Shown here in pieces: positions 37,301 through 50,254 of a DNA stretch of 64,000 nt; position 1 is the first letter of the stretch; every line of letters begins with the position of its first letter. Source of the stretch: Anastatus disparis (taxonomy: Eukaryota; Arthropoda; Insecta; Hymenoptera; Eupelmidae). Both the position numbers and the translations under genes were made by a program. The notes below the pieces were generated by a model that saw only the letters and a program-made list of their open reading frames with translations, did no database searches and had not been told where the DNA came from. The stretch spans positions 4,588,001 through 4,652,000 of the forward strand of contig JAFFSR010000251.1 of assembly GCA_017163975.1 (NCBI GenBank), given 5' to 3'.

Positions 37301-40300
37301 ACTTGCATAAACTAACAGTGCATTACCAAGATTTATACAATCCCATGGTTGAGCATTATCAACGTTATTTTGTAAATTTTTTTGGAGTACAGGCACAAGC
37401 TGGTGTATTGGCGTTGTGTAATCGCCCAAGGCAGCAGTTTGTAGATGAATTAGAGCTTCCCACAAACCTCGCTGATTGCAAATTGTCGTTACCTGTGACA
37501 AAAGATGGATGAACATCATTATTAAAAATTTTTAATATTTTCAAAAAGTGTAAATAAATATTAAAATTTTTATTTAGGTATAATTAAATAATAATAAAAA
37601 TTGTAATATTATAAAAATTAATTTCTTTTATGTTATTTTATTTTGTTTCTGATGTAAAAATGTTTATTTTAATTACTGAAATTTATATGAAAATTTAAAT
37701 TAAATTATTATTAAATTATAAGATTAAGCAAAATAAAACTTGTAAATATATTGAAAAACTTACTTGATGAATATCTAAGCAATCAACATTTAATAAAATG
37801 ATGATAGCTTGTAATGAATCAAGTCTATCTTCTTGATTATATAGTGAAACGAGTTGTTGAGCAATGAGAGGAGGTAACTGTGGTTGTAAACTATTTTCTA
37901 GCAATGGTGATTCTAATGCTCTTAAATAAATAGCTTTGAGACTTTCAGATTCAGATACAAGATCCCAAAGTTTGCCAAAGAGTAATTCAGTACTCTCTAG
38001 CTGAACACAATATTCAACACAGGTACTAACAATTTCAATTTCCGTACTACCTGCTTCAGTACAACTACTTGGTAATTCATCCATATAACGTATCAAAACT
38101 TGACATACTTTATCTTGAACTATTTGTTTACGACGTTGTTTTGAACCGCGTAAACCTACAACAGCTTTACCTTTGTCGCGATAAAAATCTAAACCTAGTT
38201 CCAATGCTTCACGATATCGTTTCTGCAAATTATAAAAAAATCGATTATTTAAATTCATAAAATGACTTTTCTTAGTACTTCATTGTATTATTAGAAAATT
38301 TTAAATATTTTCATTAATGAGCAAATTGATAATACTTTTAAAATCTTGTGATAAAAAGTATAAAATATTATTAAGCAAGTTTAAAATATACCAAAGTGCA
38401 AGTTATTAATAGCGTTTTATTTTATTTTTTTATTTTATATTTTTTACTCATGTTAGCATTATTGGAAACAATGCAAAATCATTTTCATTAAAATATAACA
38501 CTAATTAACAAACCTGCATTGTTAAATGACGTAATCTTTCCGTCCATGTCCTAACGCAAATAGCGTGTAAACTCTTCATACCTAGTAACAAAAGCTGAGA
38601 GCCAAATATTATAACTGTATTGTAACAAGCCCTTTCACCAGCTAAGGCCATTGCTTTTGATACATTGCCGCCAGTTGATAAGCCTTTAAAATGACTTGAT
38701 GCATAAGATAAACCAACATTGCTTACATCTAAAGTCTCAAGATTTTCTTGTGTTCGTACATCAAGCAAATGGAGTTTTTCTTGAATATCCAATACTGCTA
38801 ATGATCTAGAGTTCATCCAACGTAAATTACTCATTGTATAAGTCAGAATAATTCTACGAAGGGGTGTCAGTCTTACTCGCATACCAGCTTCACTGCATAC
38901 CTAAATAAAAAATTGTTCACAATATACCATTAGTTGATATTTTATAAACAATAAAATATTAAAGTTTATATAATTTTCACTTTGGAAATAATATGATTTT
39001 TTAAATATTTTCATCTTTTAACTTACTTGATAGAAGTGTATGACATTATCTCTACCAAGAGCAAGTACTGGATCAATGATACGTGCAGCATTAACAGAAC
39101 GAATAACAACTAACTGCCAGGCAACTTGTGGTGGGGCTATAGCAGCACCATTTAATGGATGAGTTAAAACAACACGCATTCTAGGTCTTATGCACACAAC
39201 AATAACTTTTGATAAAGTGGCCATTGCTACAAGAGTATAATTTTTAAGTGGATGTGTAGCCAATTCATCCAAAAGCAAAGGTTCTAAACTACAAACTTCT
39301 CCCCTTGAACCGCTGAATAAACATTTACTTTCACAACCTCTTACACCCATTATTCTTGTAAACATTAATTCAAATACTGAACCACCACTATCACTACAAA
39401 GTGCTAATTTAGGAGAATCTGTAAACTGTAAACAAGTGACAGTTAAATAAAAAAAAAAATCATAAATCATTAAATTACATATTATAAAATTTTAAAATTT
39501 AACTATTTAAAATTTCATATATTTAAATTTAAATTAATATTATATTACCTTAACATGTAAAACAGCTGTCCCTGGAGGATGAACATCTGTTAATGTTCGA
39601 AGTATTTTACCATTAGAACTATCAATCATAAGAATGTATCCTTTGGCAAAACCTGCCAGAATTCGGGTCCCATCATTATTGAAACAGAGAGCTGAAACTG
39701 ATCCTTGATGTCTTGTATCACGATGACACCATCTTAATGTCTGAGCAGAATCAAAAACTAATATAAGACCATGGCTTGTACCAATTACAAGCATATTTCC
39801 ACCTGCTGCCACGACACTAGCTAAGCCTGCATTGATTTTATCCTAATTTTGAATATAAATATAATACATTTATTTATTTAATAAAATAGAATTAAATTTC
39901 TTTCTGAATTAAGAAAAATATTATTTGATAATTTTAGTTAAAATTATAAGAATCCTTAGTATATCTCTTATGAGATTTCCAGTAATAAATAAAGGACTAA
40001 AAATTTAAAAAAAATTAATAAAAGATAGAAATTTATGTCTGTTTAGTGTTTAAAAGACTGAAAAATGTTTGCTTAACTTACACTTGCAGAAGCTATTTGA
40101 GCACAAATTCCTTTTAGAATTACGTGTCGTAAAATTGCTCCAGAACAAGGTGGCTGTCGAGATTTTGGTCTACTTGGTGAATTGAGAGATAATAGACTTC
40201 CTACACTTACAGTTTCACTGGTGGATAATCTTTCTACAGAAGCTGTTCCCAAATCATCATCTGTTCCAGACAATGAGCCACAATCAGGCTCTGCAAGTAT

Positions 40301-40591
40301 ACTTTCTAAGGAAGGAAGCTTATCCACTGCTGGAATGGCATATTCTGCATCATCAAGCTAGAAAATCATATAATGTGATGATTAACTTAAAAATACTGTA
40401 TTTTTAATAGATCAGTTAGACTACACTGTAACCTCAAAGATATAAAAAAAAAGTGTACAGGAAATAAAATATCAATAAAAAATATAATTTTTATTGAAAC
40501 TATTTACCTCTTCAATTTCCAAATTAATTACATCTGCTGCCAAATTCTCTTGGGAGCCGATATCCGAATTCGAACCGTTTTCCTCAGCCAT
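34357..40591 (-). CDS. VPS8: Vacuolar protein sorting-associated protein 8 (CORVET subunit), fourteen exons
   Basis: Exons, 5' to 3' on the minus strand: 40591-40508, 40357-40082, 39842-39549, 39425-39027, 38900-38514, 38222-37764, 37492-37143, 37020-36631, 36551-36116, 35870-35703, 35474-35327, 35250-35007, 34926-34701 and 34461-34357. All are GT/AG with agreeing phases: 3966 nt, 1321 residues, close to metazoan VPS8 (about 1400). The N-terminus is acidic (MAEENGSNSDIG). Residues about 110-350 hold the signature LRHVILKG, IGTSHGLILVFD, FAKGYI and HPPGTAVLHVK, then CSDSGGSVFEL, MGVRGCESKCLFSGSRGEV, which belong to the VPS8 beta-propeller. An alpha-solenoid follows, and a C-terminal RING at about 1226-1263 (CPIC, then SCNHTYHVECL, then CYEC). 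VPS8 joins the CORVET complex that binds Rab5 and tethers early endosomes. The ATG sits in an AAAAAATGG context. Identification is secure. Confidence 0.94.
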
Positions 40592-41438
40592 TTTTTTCAC
40601 TTCCTTTATTCTTGCTCCTATATTATTTTTTTGATTTTTTTTTGATTTTCACGTATCTTCGTAATCACTTTGAAAGCTAAGCATAATTAAAGTCGTAGAG
40701 AAATATAACTACAAATAATATGATAGTTTTCATAACTCAAATTTTTTGCATGCAGAATTTATTTGACTAATACGTTCCACTGCACACATGATATACAAAT
40801 GCAAAATTAGTGGACGAGGGGTGGACGTGGACCGGTAGGATGATAAACAGATGAAACGAGAAAGAAGAAATATTTTTCTCATCAATTTTTACATTATTCT
40901 TTCTCTTTCTTTCTCATTATTTTCGCCCTTTGTATACACTTTGCACCAAACCAAATGAACATAAAATTTAGAATACACATGCGCACGGCTATTGCTGCAA
41001 ATGTAAAATACGTATATAAGTTTATGTGTATAATACAAAAGTAATTTTTCATAAATTAACACTTGTGTAGTTTATTTTAATTGAACATTAAGCTTTATTA
41101 TAATTTATTTTTTTAAGAAAAATTATTTTCATAATTTAAAAGAGTCATTTTTCGAAACAATCTTACTTACTTCTTTTCAAATAATGTATATGCATTTTCA
41201 AATATTAAATATTTTTAAAAAAATCTAATTTTCAAACAAACTACAATTAAAAAATCACAAATAATTTTAATAAACTTTTTCTGAGAATAATAAATTATTT
41301 ATTTATGTATATTTTTTATACTATAATTTTGAAATAAATTTTTATTTTTTATTAAAAAAAAAGTTGCAATTGAGATGTTGAATATTAAATTTTATAAAAC
41401 TGATTTTATGAAAAGTACTACACCAGAACACCAGTAGA
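40592..41438 (-). promoter_or_regulatory. VPS8 upstream region
   Basis: Sequence 5' of the VPS8 start codon. 40800-40860 is somewhat richer in G+C (GGACGAGGGGTGGACGTGGACC) and could mark the promoter. No TATA box is evident. The rest is AT-rich. Confidence 0.3.
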
Positions 41439-41681
41439 TATAAAAGTCACGAGGCGAGGAATGAAAAGTAGGCATGCGGGCAGAGGATCCGGCTGATGGA
41501 GTCCAACAGCCAACTTCAGGGCGTCCAAGAAGGAGAAATAATTTCTAAATGTTTTAGACAGTTGGCAATATTTTCAAATCATAATTTGTTGTCTGTTCCG
41601 TTGTTCCAGGCGCGAACAGACGAAAATTTAAACTTTTTTTATGAAAGTTTTAATATTTTAAATAAAATTCCCCTTAATTGA
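41439..41681 (+). other. Isolated GC-richer island with TATAAAAG and a 61-codon frame
   Basis: TATAAAAG at 41439-41446 is followed 50 bp later by ATG 41496 (MESNSQLQGVQEGEIISK), with a frame of 61 codons whose last third is AT-rich and low-complexity. Base composition at 41440-41550 is unlike the neighbours. It could be a fragment of an LTR or another mobile element, or a short divergent transcript of the VPS8 promoter. I do not recognise any protein; it is not called as a gene. Confidence 0.25.
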
Positions 41682-43301
41682 TTTGGTGCATGTATATATG
41701 TTATTATAAAAAGTGCGAAAAAAATAAATTCTTACATATTACTTGTAATAAATGTTTTTCTTAATAATTTAAACATAAACTACTGCAATTTCGTATTTCA
41801 AACTCTAGTATAAAAAACATCTAAATATTCTAAATGATTACTTAGCTTTATAATATCAGAAAACTATGATTTAAAAATGTGCAAAATATCAAAGTTAATC
41901 AAATACTATAATAAAATAAAATAAAATATTGTAAATATAAATTAATAAAAATTTCTTTTATGTTTATGCATATATTATTTTTTCATATTTATTATATGCA
42001 TATTTTGTACAGTATAATCTGATAAAAAAGATAAAAGAACTCTGTTTTTAAAAACATTGCAGAAAATTCATAATAAACTTCAGTATATTATAATAAAAAT
42101 ATATTCAAATTAAAAACACTTTTTATTTTCTATTATGTACTTTATTTGATAAATATGAATTCATATTAATATTAAACACAAATTTTCGCTCATAACAAAC
42201 GTAAAATTTTCTAAAAGGTACTTAGAATGTAGTGAACAAACAATAATTTAAAACATTAAAAATTTATGTTATAGATGTATACTCTTAGTATATATTTTTT
42301 TTAGTTATCGATTCTTACATTTTTGCTAAGATAACATAATGGCAGCGATAATTATTATTTTACTTGACGCTCTTAAAAAGCAGTCGTTTCTTAACAATTC
42401 AGTTTTTGAAAAAATAAAATCAAAATAGAAAAAACTATTAAAATATGTAATACTCTAGGTAATAAAACTTTTCACTCACATTCATTCGTTTCTATTTTAT
42501 TTTATTTTAATTCAGAAACGGCATAATGAAAAATAGAAGCTACTGTTATCATTTCAGTCATTTTTTTCTTTTTTTTTTATATTTGTAATAGAAATTATTC
42601 GTCGACTACAATTTTAGTACCCGCATTAAGTTCTCATGCTACCCTTTCTGCAGTAGCAAAAATACATTAAAAGAGTTTTTAGTCAATTTTAAGATTTTAG
42701 GTTTCTTAAAATATTATAAAAATATTGTACGTAATCATACTTAACTATAGATTTATACTTTCAATTGCACTTGATAAATCTTTCATAAAGATTGTTAATT
42801 GTTTTTTTTTTTTACATTCAATCATATTTATACAATGATGTACGTACATTTACTGACAAAGAACTATTTGAAACAATAATACTGCGCGATTACAAAAATT
42901 AATAACAATATAATCTAGAGATTCAAATTAAACATTATTCATTACATGTTAAGTAATTTTGCTTTTACATTATGAATGTTAATCTTCAATCGTAATGATT
43001 TTCTATACATCGTTAGGTGAAAGCAAAAAGCTACTAATTCGATCTAGCATTAAAAAAGATAATAATTGGGCTAAAGTCCTTAAATTATAATCTTCCTCAG
43101 CTTATTTGGCGCGAGTACATGAAAAACTGCGCTTGAGCTTGGCTGAGCTCGCATGTTTTTATGCGCTGTTCTCAATTAGTGTTTTTCTAAAAAGTAAAAG
43201 AAATCTGAATCTTTTTAAACCGTAGTCTATTACCGTTTTTTTTTTATTTTATCGAATTAGTAGATTCTTGCCCTCACCTAACATGTTCTTTTTGTGATTT
43301 T
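41682..43301. other. AT-rich noncoding interval
   Basis: No gene is supported. It contains the first copy of a 200-bp direct duplication (42391-42590) and a G+C-richer palindromic patch near 43100-43160. Confidence 0.45.
42391..42590. repeat. 200-bp direct duplication, copy 1
   Basis: Almost identical to 43302-43500 (a few substitutions and small gaps), in the same orientation, 910 bp apart. It includes ATTCATTCGTTTCTATTTTA and AACGGCATAATGAAAAATAG. Confidence 0.85.
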
Positions 43302-43500
43302 CTTAATAATCCAGTTTTTGAATAAATAAAATCAAAATAGAGAAGACTATTAAAATATGTAATACTCTAGGTAATAAAATTTTTCACTCACATTCATTCG
43401 TTTCTATTTTATTTTATTTTAATTCAAAAACGGCATAATGAAAAATAGAAGCTACTGTTATCATTTCAGTCATTTTTTTCTTTTTTTTTATACTTGTATT
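43302..43500. repeat. 200-bp direct duplication, copy 2 (3' flank of the lysine-rich gene)
   Basis: Begins 13 bp after the stop codon of the minus-strand gene at 43513. On that strand it contains AATAAA (43408-43413), so the duplicated unit seems to be the 3' UTR and cleavage region. There are no TG...CA ends to suggest LTRs. Confidence 0.8.
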
Positions 43501-43512
43501 ATTTACCGATCT

Positions 43513-46500
43513 CTAATCGATATGCATTTGAACTCCCTGATTATTTTTTTTTAAATCTTCATTTTTTTTTTCAGTTTCTTCATTGTTTTTTTCAGCAGTC
43601 TCATCAATTTTTTCCTCTGTACTTTCTTTTTGTTTTTTTTTTTTATTTAAATCTTTTATATCACCAACTTTTTCTTTGTTCTTATTAGTTTCGTCTCCTT
43701 CTTTCTTGTAACTTTCTTTTCCCTTTTCTTTAGTGCTATCTCTTCGTTTGTTTTCTTTTTGATATTGTCTTTTAAATTGAGCCTGTCCGCGTTCAGGCTC
43801 GTGCCTATGTCCGCCTTGATGACTAGATCTACCTGTAAACATATAACAATTATAAAATTTTATTGCAACATAAAGTTTAAAATACATTAAGACAATTTTC
43901 AAATGCGATTTTTAAGAATTTTCCTTCGTTTTGGAAAGATATATATTTTAAGAGAATTACAAAATCGATCTTTGGACATAGCCATGTTAAATTGTCCATT
44001 ATTAAAAACCTGTTTGCAATACAATGTAATGCGATTTATAAAAACGACTTATTCATTTTTATCATTACTTAAAATTTCGCATATTAAAAATATGTAAAAC
44101 GGACACTATACCCGCACTCATAAATATTGACTATCTCTTCACTTTATTTAAAAATTTCAGGAAAAGAAATGTATTAGCTTGTATCATGAATATTATTCAG
44201 TTCAATTTATATAAATTATATAATTTATATAATTTATAAATATATAATATTGAAGTCCACAACTTAATAACTAATGAATAAATTTGTTTAAAAATGTTAT
44301 AGAATAATCTTCATAGTACATACCAAAAGTTAATGCATTTCTTTTCCTGATATTTTGCAATAACATATTGTTTTGATCAATATTTATTATAATAATTGTA
44401 AGCTTAAAGTTCACTTAAAATTCAAAAATAAATTAAACAATTGTTAAGTACTTTTTTTTATTTAAATAATATTTTAAAAATGTATAAAATCTATAAAAAT
44501 AATAATCAATTCTCAAAGAGATGTATATAGTTTCCATTTTTGAAATACAAATAAAAATAAAAATTCTTCTAAATTGTATTTTCTTATTTATAACATTATA
44601 ATATTCTTTCAAACAAAAGACTTTATAATTTTGTTTTGCAGAAAAGATCTTTATTCTAAGAGTAATTCAATTTCAATTTAAAATAAACAAATTTTTAAAA
44701 AAAGTATTTTTTAGGTAAGTTTATTATTGAATAGTATTGTTTTTTTTATAATTAAAATATAAATAAATATATATATATATATATATGTTTATTTTAATTT
44801 TAGCTTTTAAAAGAATTTCATCTATAGTTTTGACTTAAAAAGTATTAAAATCAATAAAAAAGTTCTTCAAGTAATTTAGTATTACATTCATTTTCTTGTA
44901 ATAATATAAAAATCATAAAATGCATATAAATAAAATGGTTCATTGTTTTTAATTATTACTTTTTTAAAATATATATGATGGTTCAGGTTTTTAAAAAAAT
45001 AATATTTTTTTGGGTATACATTATTACTTTAAATGCATGTCTCAATTGAATTATTTCATTTACCTATATGAACCAATTAAAAAATATCTTTAATTCGAAA
45101 TGATATACTGGCGACACGAATAATAATAGTTTAGTACATTTTCATACATACTTTCAAAATAAGTCATATACAGTACTCTGCAAAAATTTCTTAACAAATT
45201 TTTGGAAAAATGTTAACAAAAACGTTGATTACAGTACAGTTACTATATTAATTTCCGATGAATTGCTAAATTTTGTTAAGTCGTTTTTGTTATATTTTTA
45301 ACCATTTTAAAAGATTTTTCATTTTCAGTTATATTTTTATTCATTTCTTTTTTTCAATTTGTTGTAAGAATGAACATATGTGAAGAATTTAACTAAAATC
45401 GAAAAATGTATAATGAAATAAATTTTTTCAAAGGTTTTTTCGCGAAGATACTTTTTAAAAAATTTTTACATCAATGAATATTTCGTTTTTTTTTTTTTTA
45501 ATTTTATTATATAATGCTAAGTATTATTGAATCAATTTATGTTACTGTGGTAAAATTAATAAACGTTTAACTTCTTCAAAAATCATCCTAGCAAAAAAAA
45601 AAAAAAAGGTGGTAATAATTTATATTTTATTATTTGAAGATCAATAAAACTGGAGATATTTCTGTTTCAAGAAGTATATTGTATTAGTATACAAAATATC
45701 GATTTTTCAACTAGTAAAAATTAACGACTATTTTAGATAGAATATAAAAAAGTTGCTTTCAAAAGATGAAAACATCATTTCTTCTATATGTTTATATTAA
45801 TATTTTTCACAAAACTAAATTCACAAATTTTGTAATACTAAAATCGATTCATTATTATACAAAAATTGTGAACTACGTTTTAAAAACAATTAAAATTTAT
45901 ATTTTAATTATACAAAAAATTTAAGAATTTATTTCATTTACGTAAATTGAAAGTTATTTTTTAATAAATGTTACAAACTGTTGTTGCATTTATTAATGTG
46001 CGACTATTAAATAATAATATATTTAAATACAATTTCATCAATATAAGCGGCCAACGCCCTGAAAAATCTAGTTTTTCTTTGTGACATTGTTAATATGATT
46101 TGCATATGCGTTAAAATATCGGATGATTTAGATGTTGTTTTGTTAGAAAACGTTTCCCAAATGCTTAAAGAATAATCAGCATTATTATTTATAAGAGATA
46201 TAAAAAAAGAGCTTAGTAAATTTTGAAATTAACACCGAAATTTAGTAATTACTATAATAAAAATTAAGTATTTTTTAAAAACTAGGAGTCTTATCTTTTA
46301 TTTATTTTTATTTGAAGTTTTAAATTTATAATAATGTGCTTTAAGAAAACAATCTTTTATTCATAACATTAAAAGTTTTATAGACTTCTTCAAATATGAT
46401 TTTTATAAATTCCAAATGTAGTTATTCATAATTCACTTTGCAACATACCTGAATTTGTATTGTGATTGCGAAAAGGCTGATGAACGTTGCTTGGTCCTGC

Positions 46501-49500
46501 AGCTGTGAATAAACAATTTTAATACTATTAATTTCACAATTACATCACATCCGACACCACGATTTACTATCTTCTTTTTCATTATCATGTAATGGAAAAT
46601 GTTACTCTAGTTCAATAAATAAATAAATAATATAAGCACACAAAAATTACGATCTTTTTTATGTAAATAATAACACGTGTATAAGAATTAAAATTATTTA
46701 TGTCAATTATAAAATATATTGTATACGTAAAAGGAAGTATGTGAGTAAATTTACGGAACCTTTAAATTTGTTCTTTCTCTATAAATATTATTTCTAATTA
46801 TTAACTATTATAATTTTTATATTTATTCTGTACAATAATATATGTTTCAACGATTAATTATACTTTTAATAATACTATTCCTAGCATTACTTACTGAGTT
46901 GAGATAAGTTTTATCATGAAATCATAGAGTAAAGTGCGACTAGCAGTGTCATTTTTGTAAATGAGCATATATTTCATATTATAACTTTGTTAGCGTTGAA
47001 TGAAATCATTGAAAAATTTTTTTTTCGCCATTCCAACCCTAAAATCGCAATTTCGTTTCTCTTTTTTGGCTGTCACGGCAAAAAATGCAGTTTACAGTTG
47101 GTATGAAAAGGTTTTTTTTTACGAAAGTCTTTAAGACCCTCGCCTTCGACTCGGGCCACAGACTTCTAGTTTCGTAAATGAAGCCTTTTCATATCCGAAA
47201 CATAATGTACTACTTTTTGTGAGGATTTTCTTAATTCTGAACTATATATAACAAATATGCTGGATCTTGAAATCACGTAACTCGTTTTTACATTATTTAA
47301 AATTTTTAATGTTTTCTAACCGTTCAGCAAATCAAACATCTCATTTTTATGGTTATATTTACGCTGTGCTTAAAAATGAAAAAAAATTTGTAATATTACA
47401 TCTTTGTACAAATAAAAATAACGAAGTTACCATTATACTTATTTTAATTAATATCTGTGTGACTGAATATAAAAATTATCGTTTTTGTAAGGCACAGTTC
47501 TGAACTAAATTCTAAACTTATAAAATATTGTGTTATCGATTTATGACAGCATCAAAACTATTCTGCGAGTTTGCTCATTCTATACTTTCATTTAAATTCA
47601 ATTAAAACGCAATGTTTATAATCATAAATTTTTTTCTTTTTGTTTATTTACTCAAACATACTTTTTATATTTACTCCTTTGAAATTATGCGTTTCATAAA
47701 AATGCATCTAGTAGTGTCATTATAATTTATTAAGACTAAATAAAGGTAAAAATGTGTTGTAGATAAAAATGCTCATCTTTTGAAAAATTGGATTTAATCA
47801 GAATCTAAAGATTACGTGCATTTACTCATATTGCTAAGTATCTGTACTTACCATAATAATCATCTTCTTCAAAATTGTTGAGAAAACTTCGAAATTTCTT
47901 GTATAAGATAGATTGGGATTTCATACAATCATTTTGATGAGCTCGAGCTCTCACCCATTTCCCCTTCCGCTTATTTTTCTTTTTCTCTCCCTCTTATCTA
48001 GAAAAAATATTCATTAATTTAATGATCTATCAATCCATTTCTATTTCTTCGTGTCTCTCTCTCTTTCTTTTTTTAGAAATTAGTAATATAGGTACAAGAA
48101 AAAATTAATTTTATTCATAAATCTCTTTATCTGTAATTAGCAATTTAAGAACACTGACTACATTGTTTTAAATACACTGTTAAAAATGTTGTGTAATTTG
48201 GAAATTTTGTTTTCTGCAAAAATTGTAGTGTAAAAATTTTACGCTTATGTTTGTAAAATGAACATACAATTTTTTGTAACTTTTGTGTACTTTTGAAATC
48301 AACACGAAAATTGTAGTAAAATTAACATACAGAGTGTATTTGCTATCTAAATATTATTGAAATTTGTCTTTTTTGAACAATAATAAATTTGTAAAAATTA
48401 CACTTTTTATTATTCAAAAAATTTTGTTCTACAATTTTTACTTATAAATTTATAAACATTATTTGTAAATTTCAACACAACAATATTTGTGTTTAATTTG
48501 TAACATTAATGAGTGTTGAAATTATTAAAAATTGTTTACAGTGTAGTCAAATAATTGGTATAAAGCAATAAGTTACAAGGACAGAGAGAAAGATTCATAG
48601 AAAATATTTTTGATTATAGGTATATTGCAAATTTGAGAGAAAGACAGGAAATGGAAAACAGTGAATCATTTAATAATATTATGAATATTATTTTTTCTTT
48701 ATTATTAATTTAACAGAAAAAGGAAGGTGTGAAAGAGAGAGATGAAGAATTAATTTTATTGACCGAATTCTTTCTCTTATTCTCTAATTTCAATCTCATT
48801 AAAATGAGAGAATAAGAGAAATTTTTTGATTTATTTTTAATTTTTATGATTCAAAGCCTCATCAAATTGTAAGAAATAATAAATTGAAAGTAATCCAAAA
48901 ATACTCTTTGTTCATTTATCCTATAAAAAAAGTCACGTCTGGATGTTGTTAGGTCAAGATAAACTTTTTACGATCGCTTTACATTGTAATTCATGCCTAT
49001 TCTTGATTATGTAACTGTATGTATACAAAACCTTGAGATATGTGCGCTTTTCGCACAGTTGTAAACATATCCGCGACATTTGAAAACATTATGATTATTA
49101 AGTTCTCAATTATTCAATTTAAATATTATTTAATTTATTGAAAGTAAATAAATACTAGATATTTTGTAAAAATAAGTTTCATTAAAATAAAAATAAGCTG
49201 TGTAATGAAACGACGAAATTAAAGCGCGTTGATCGCGAAGGTTTACTCTGATATTTTAAACATATAATCAAAATAGATTCATTTTTCCAATTAAATTTAC
49301 GCAATGCTATTAAATTGATTTTATTAAATCTTTCTCTTGCGTATAAGAATGTAGAAACAATAAATGAAAATTATAAATTTGTTTAACTAATAAGTAATTA
49401 CTTATAAATACCTTTATTTTTTTTCCATTTCTCAAGTAGCTCTGTTGCTAATTTTGTAACTTTCTCGTCAACAGTTTCATCACTATCTTTCTAAAAATAA

Positions 49501-49584
49501 AAAAATTATATAATTTAAAAAACCATTCAGTTGTTGATTGTCTCATTCGGTTTAAAGAATTACCTTTTCAGATGAATCTGACAT
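43513..49584 (-). CDS. Unrecognised lysine-rich protein, five exons
   Basis: Exons: 49584-49564, 49490-49412, 47992-47852, 46502-46449 and 43832-43513 (stop); GT/AG throughout, phases agree, 204 residues. The ATG follows an acceptor at 49595-49597, so there is an upstream 5' UTR intron. The N-terminus (MSDSSEKKDSDETVDEKV) leads into a short helix TKLATELLEKWKKNK, which resembles the last helix of TFIIS N-terminal (LW) domains, but the rest of that fold is absent. Exon 3 is basic (KKKNKRKGKWVRARAH) and ends EEDDYYG; the last exon is a K/E-rich, disordered tail ending VQMHID. It is probably nuclear, judged by charge only. Exon 3 is phase-symmetric (1/1), so it can be skipped without a frameshift. 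I do not recognise the family. The first two and last exons are better supported than exon 3. Confidence 0.55.
44766..44786. repeat. Short AT microsatellite
   Basis: An (AT)n run of about 20 bp within the 2.6-kb last intron of the lysine-rich gene. The rest of that intron (43833-46448) is AT-rich without recognised features, apart from a TA-flanked CAGTACTCTGC word at 45173 that could be one end of a decayed Tc1-like element. Confidence 0.6.
47102..47193. repeat. 92-bp hairpin
   Basis: TATGAAAAGG at 47102 pairs with CCTTTTCATA ending at 47193, and TACGAAAGTCT with AGACTTCTAGTTTCGTA further in. The loop is CG-rich (CGCCTTCGACTCGG). It lies in intron 3 of the lysine-rich gene. It is similar in style to the hairpin at 52512-52599 (AAGTC, CGAAA and CGGGCC words), possibly the same foldback family. 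Confidence 0.55.
48175..48543. mobile_element. TA-flanked MITE, CACTGTT ends, copy 2
   Basis: Starts CACTGTTAAAAATGTTGTGT and ends in inverted orientation with AATTGTTTACAGTG; TA lies at 48173-48174 and 48544-48545. The interior repeats short AACACAA/TTGTGTT and ATTTGTAA words. Length is 369 bp. It shares terminal bases with 13454-13697 but not the interior. It lies in intron 2 of the lysine-rich gene. Confidence 0.65.
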
Positions 49585-49810
49585 TGCTGTTACCCTGTAA
49601 TCAGAAACAGCACTATTAATGATTTCAATAAATATTGATGATGATAAATAATAATATCATACTCTAATAAAGGCGATATTAATAATAATGATTATAATAA
49701 TACGATTAATAATGATAATAACAATCTAATTATTTCTATATCATAAATAATAACCGTAGGGTTCGATCATACCAGTTTCTCAATAGTCCACTTGTCTCTC
49801 AGAAGAAAAA

Positions 49811-50132
49811 AAAATTTAAAAAAAAAAAAAAACATTTTAAAAACACGCTTTTTAAGAATCACAAATGGAAAAAAAAGCGTGTAAAAATACACTAAAAAGT
49901 ATTAAATAAATTAATTAACTTTCTTGAAATTACTTTTACATAGTTCATTCCGATGATTAAAATAAAATTTGACAACGAAAATTTTCCTTTAATCATCGCA
50001 ATGAATTATATAAAAGTAATTTCAAGAAAGTAAATTAATTTATTTAATACTTTTTAGGTATTTTTACTCGCTTTTTTTCCATTTGTGATTCGTGAAAAGC
50101 GTGTTTTTAAAATGTTTTTTTTAAATTTTTAT
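49811..50132. mobile_element. Long-arm inverted repeat (foldback MITE)
   Basis: Arms 49811-49975 and about 50000-50132 are inverted copies: AAACACGCTTTTTAAGAATC pairs with GATTCGTGAAAAGCGTGTTT, then CACAAATGGAAAAAAAGCG and TTCTTGAAATTACTTTTA on each side. The loop is about 25 bp. No coding capacity. Confidence 0.75.
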
Positions 50133-50254
50133 TTTCTATTTTTAGTTAAAATTGAATTTTCTATGAGTAATTTTTTTTTTTTAAAGCTTGTGTTAAATAT
50201 TTTTTATTAAAAAATGCATTTTCTACAACTATTAACTCAACAACATTTTAACAA

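Noticed and set aside
42391..43500. LTRs of a retrotransposon
   Set aside because: The 200-bp direct repeats lack TG...CA ends, a primer-binding site, a polypurine tract or coding sequence between them.
49412..49490. TFIIS N-terminal domain gene (Elongin A, IWS1 or PNUTS)
   Set aside because: Only one helix resembles the domain; the preceding helices are missing because the protein starts a few residues earlier.
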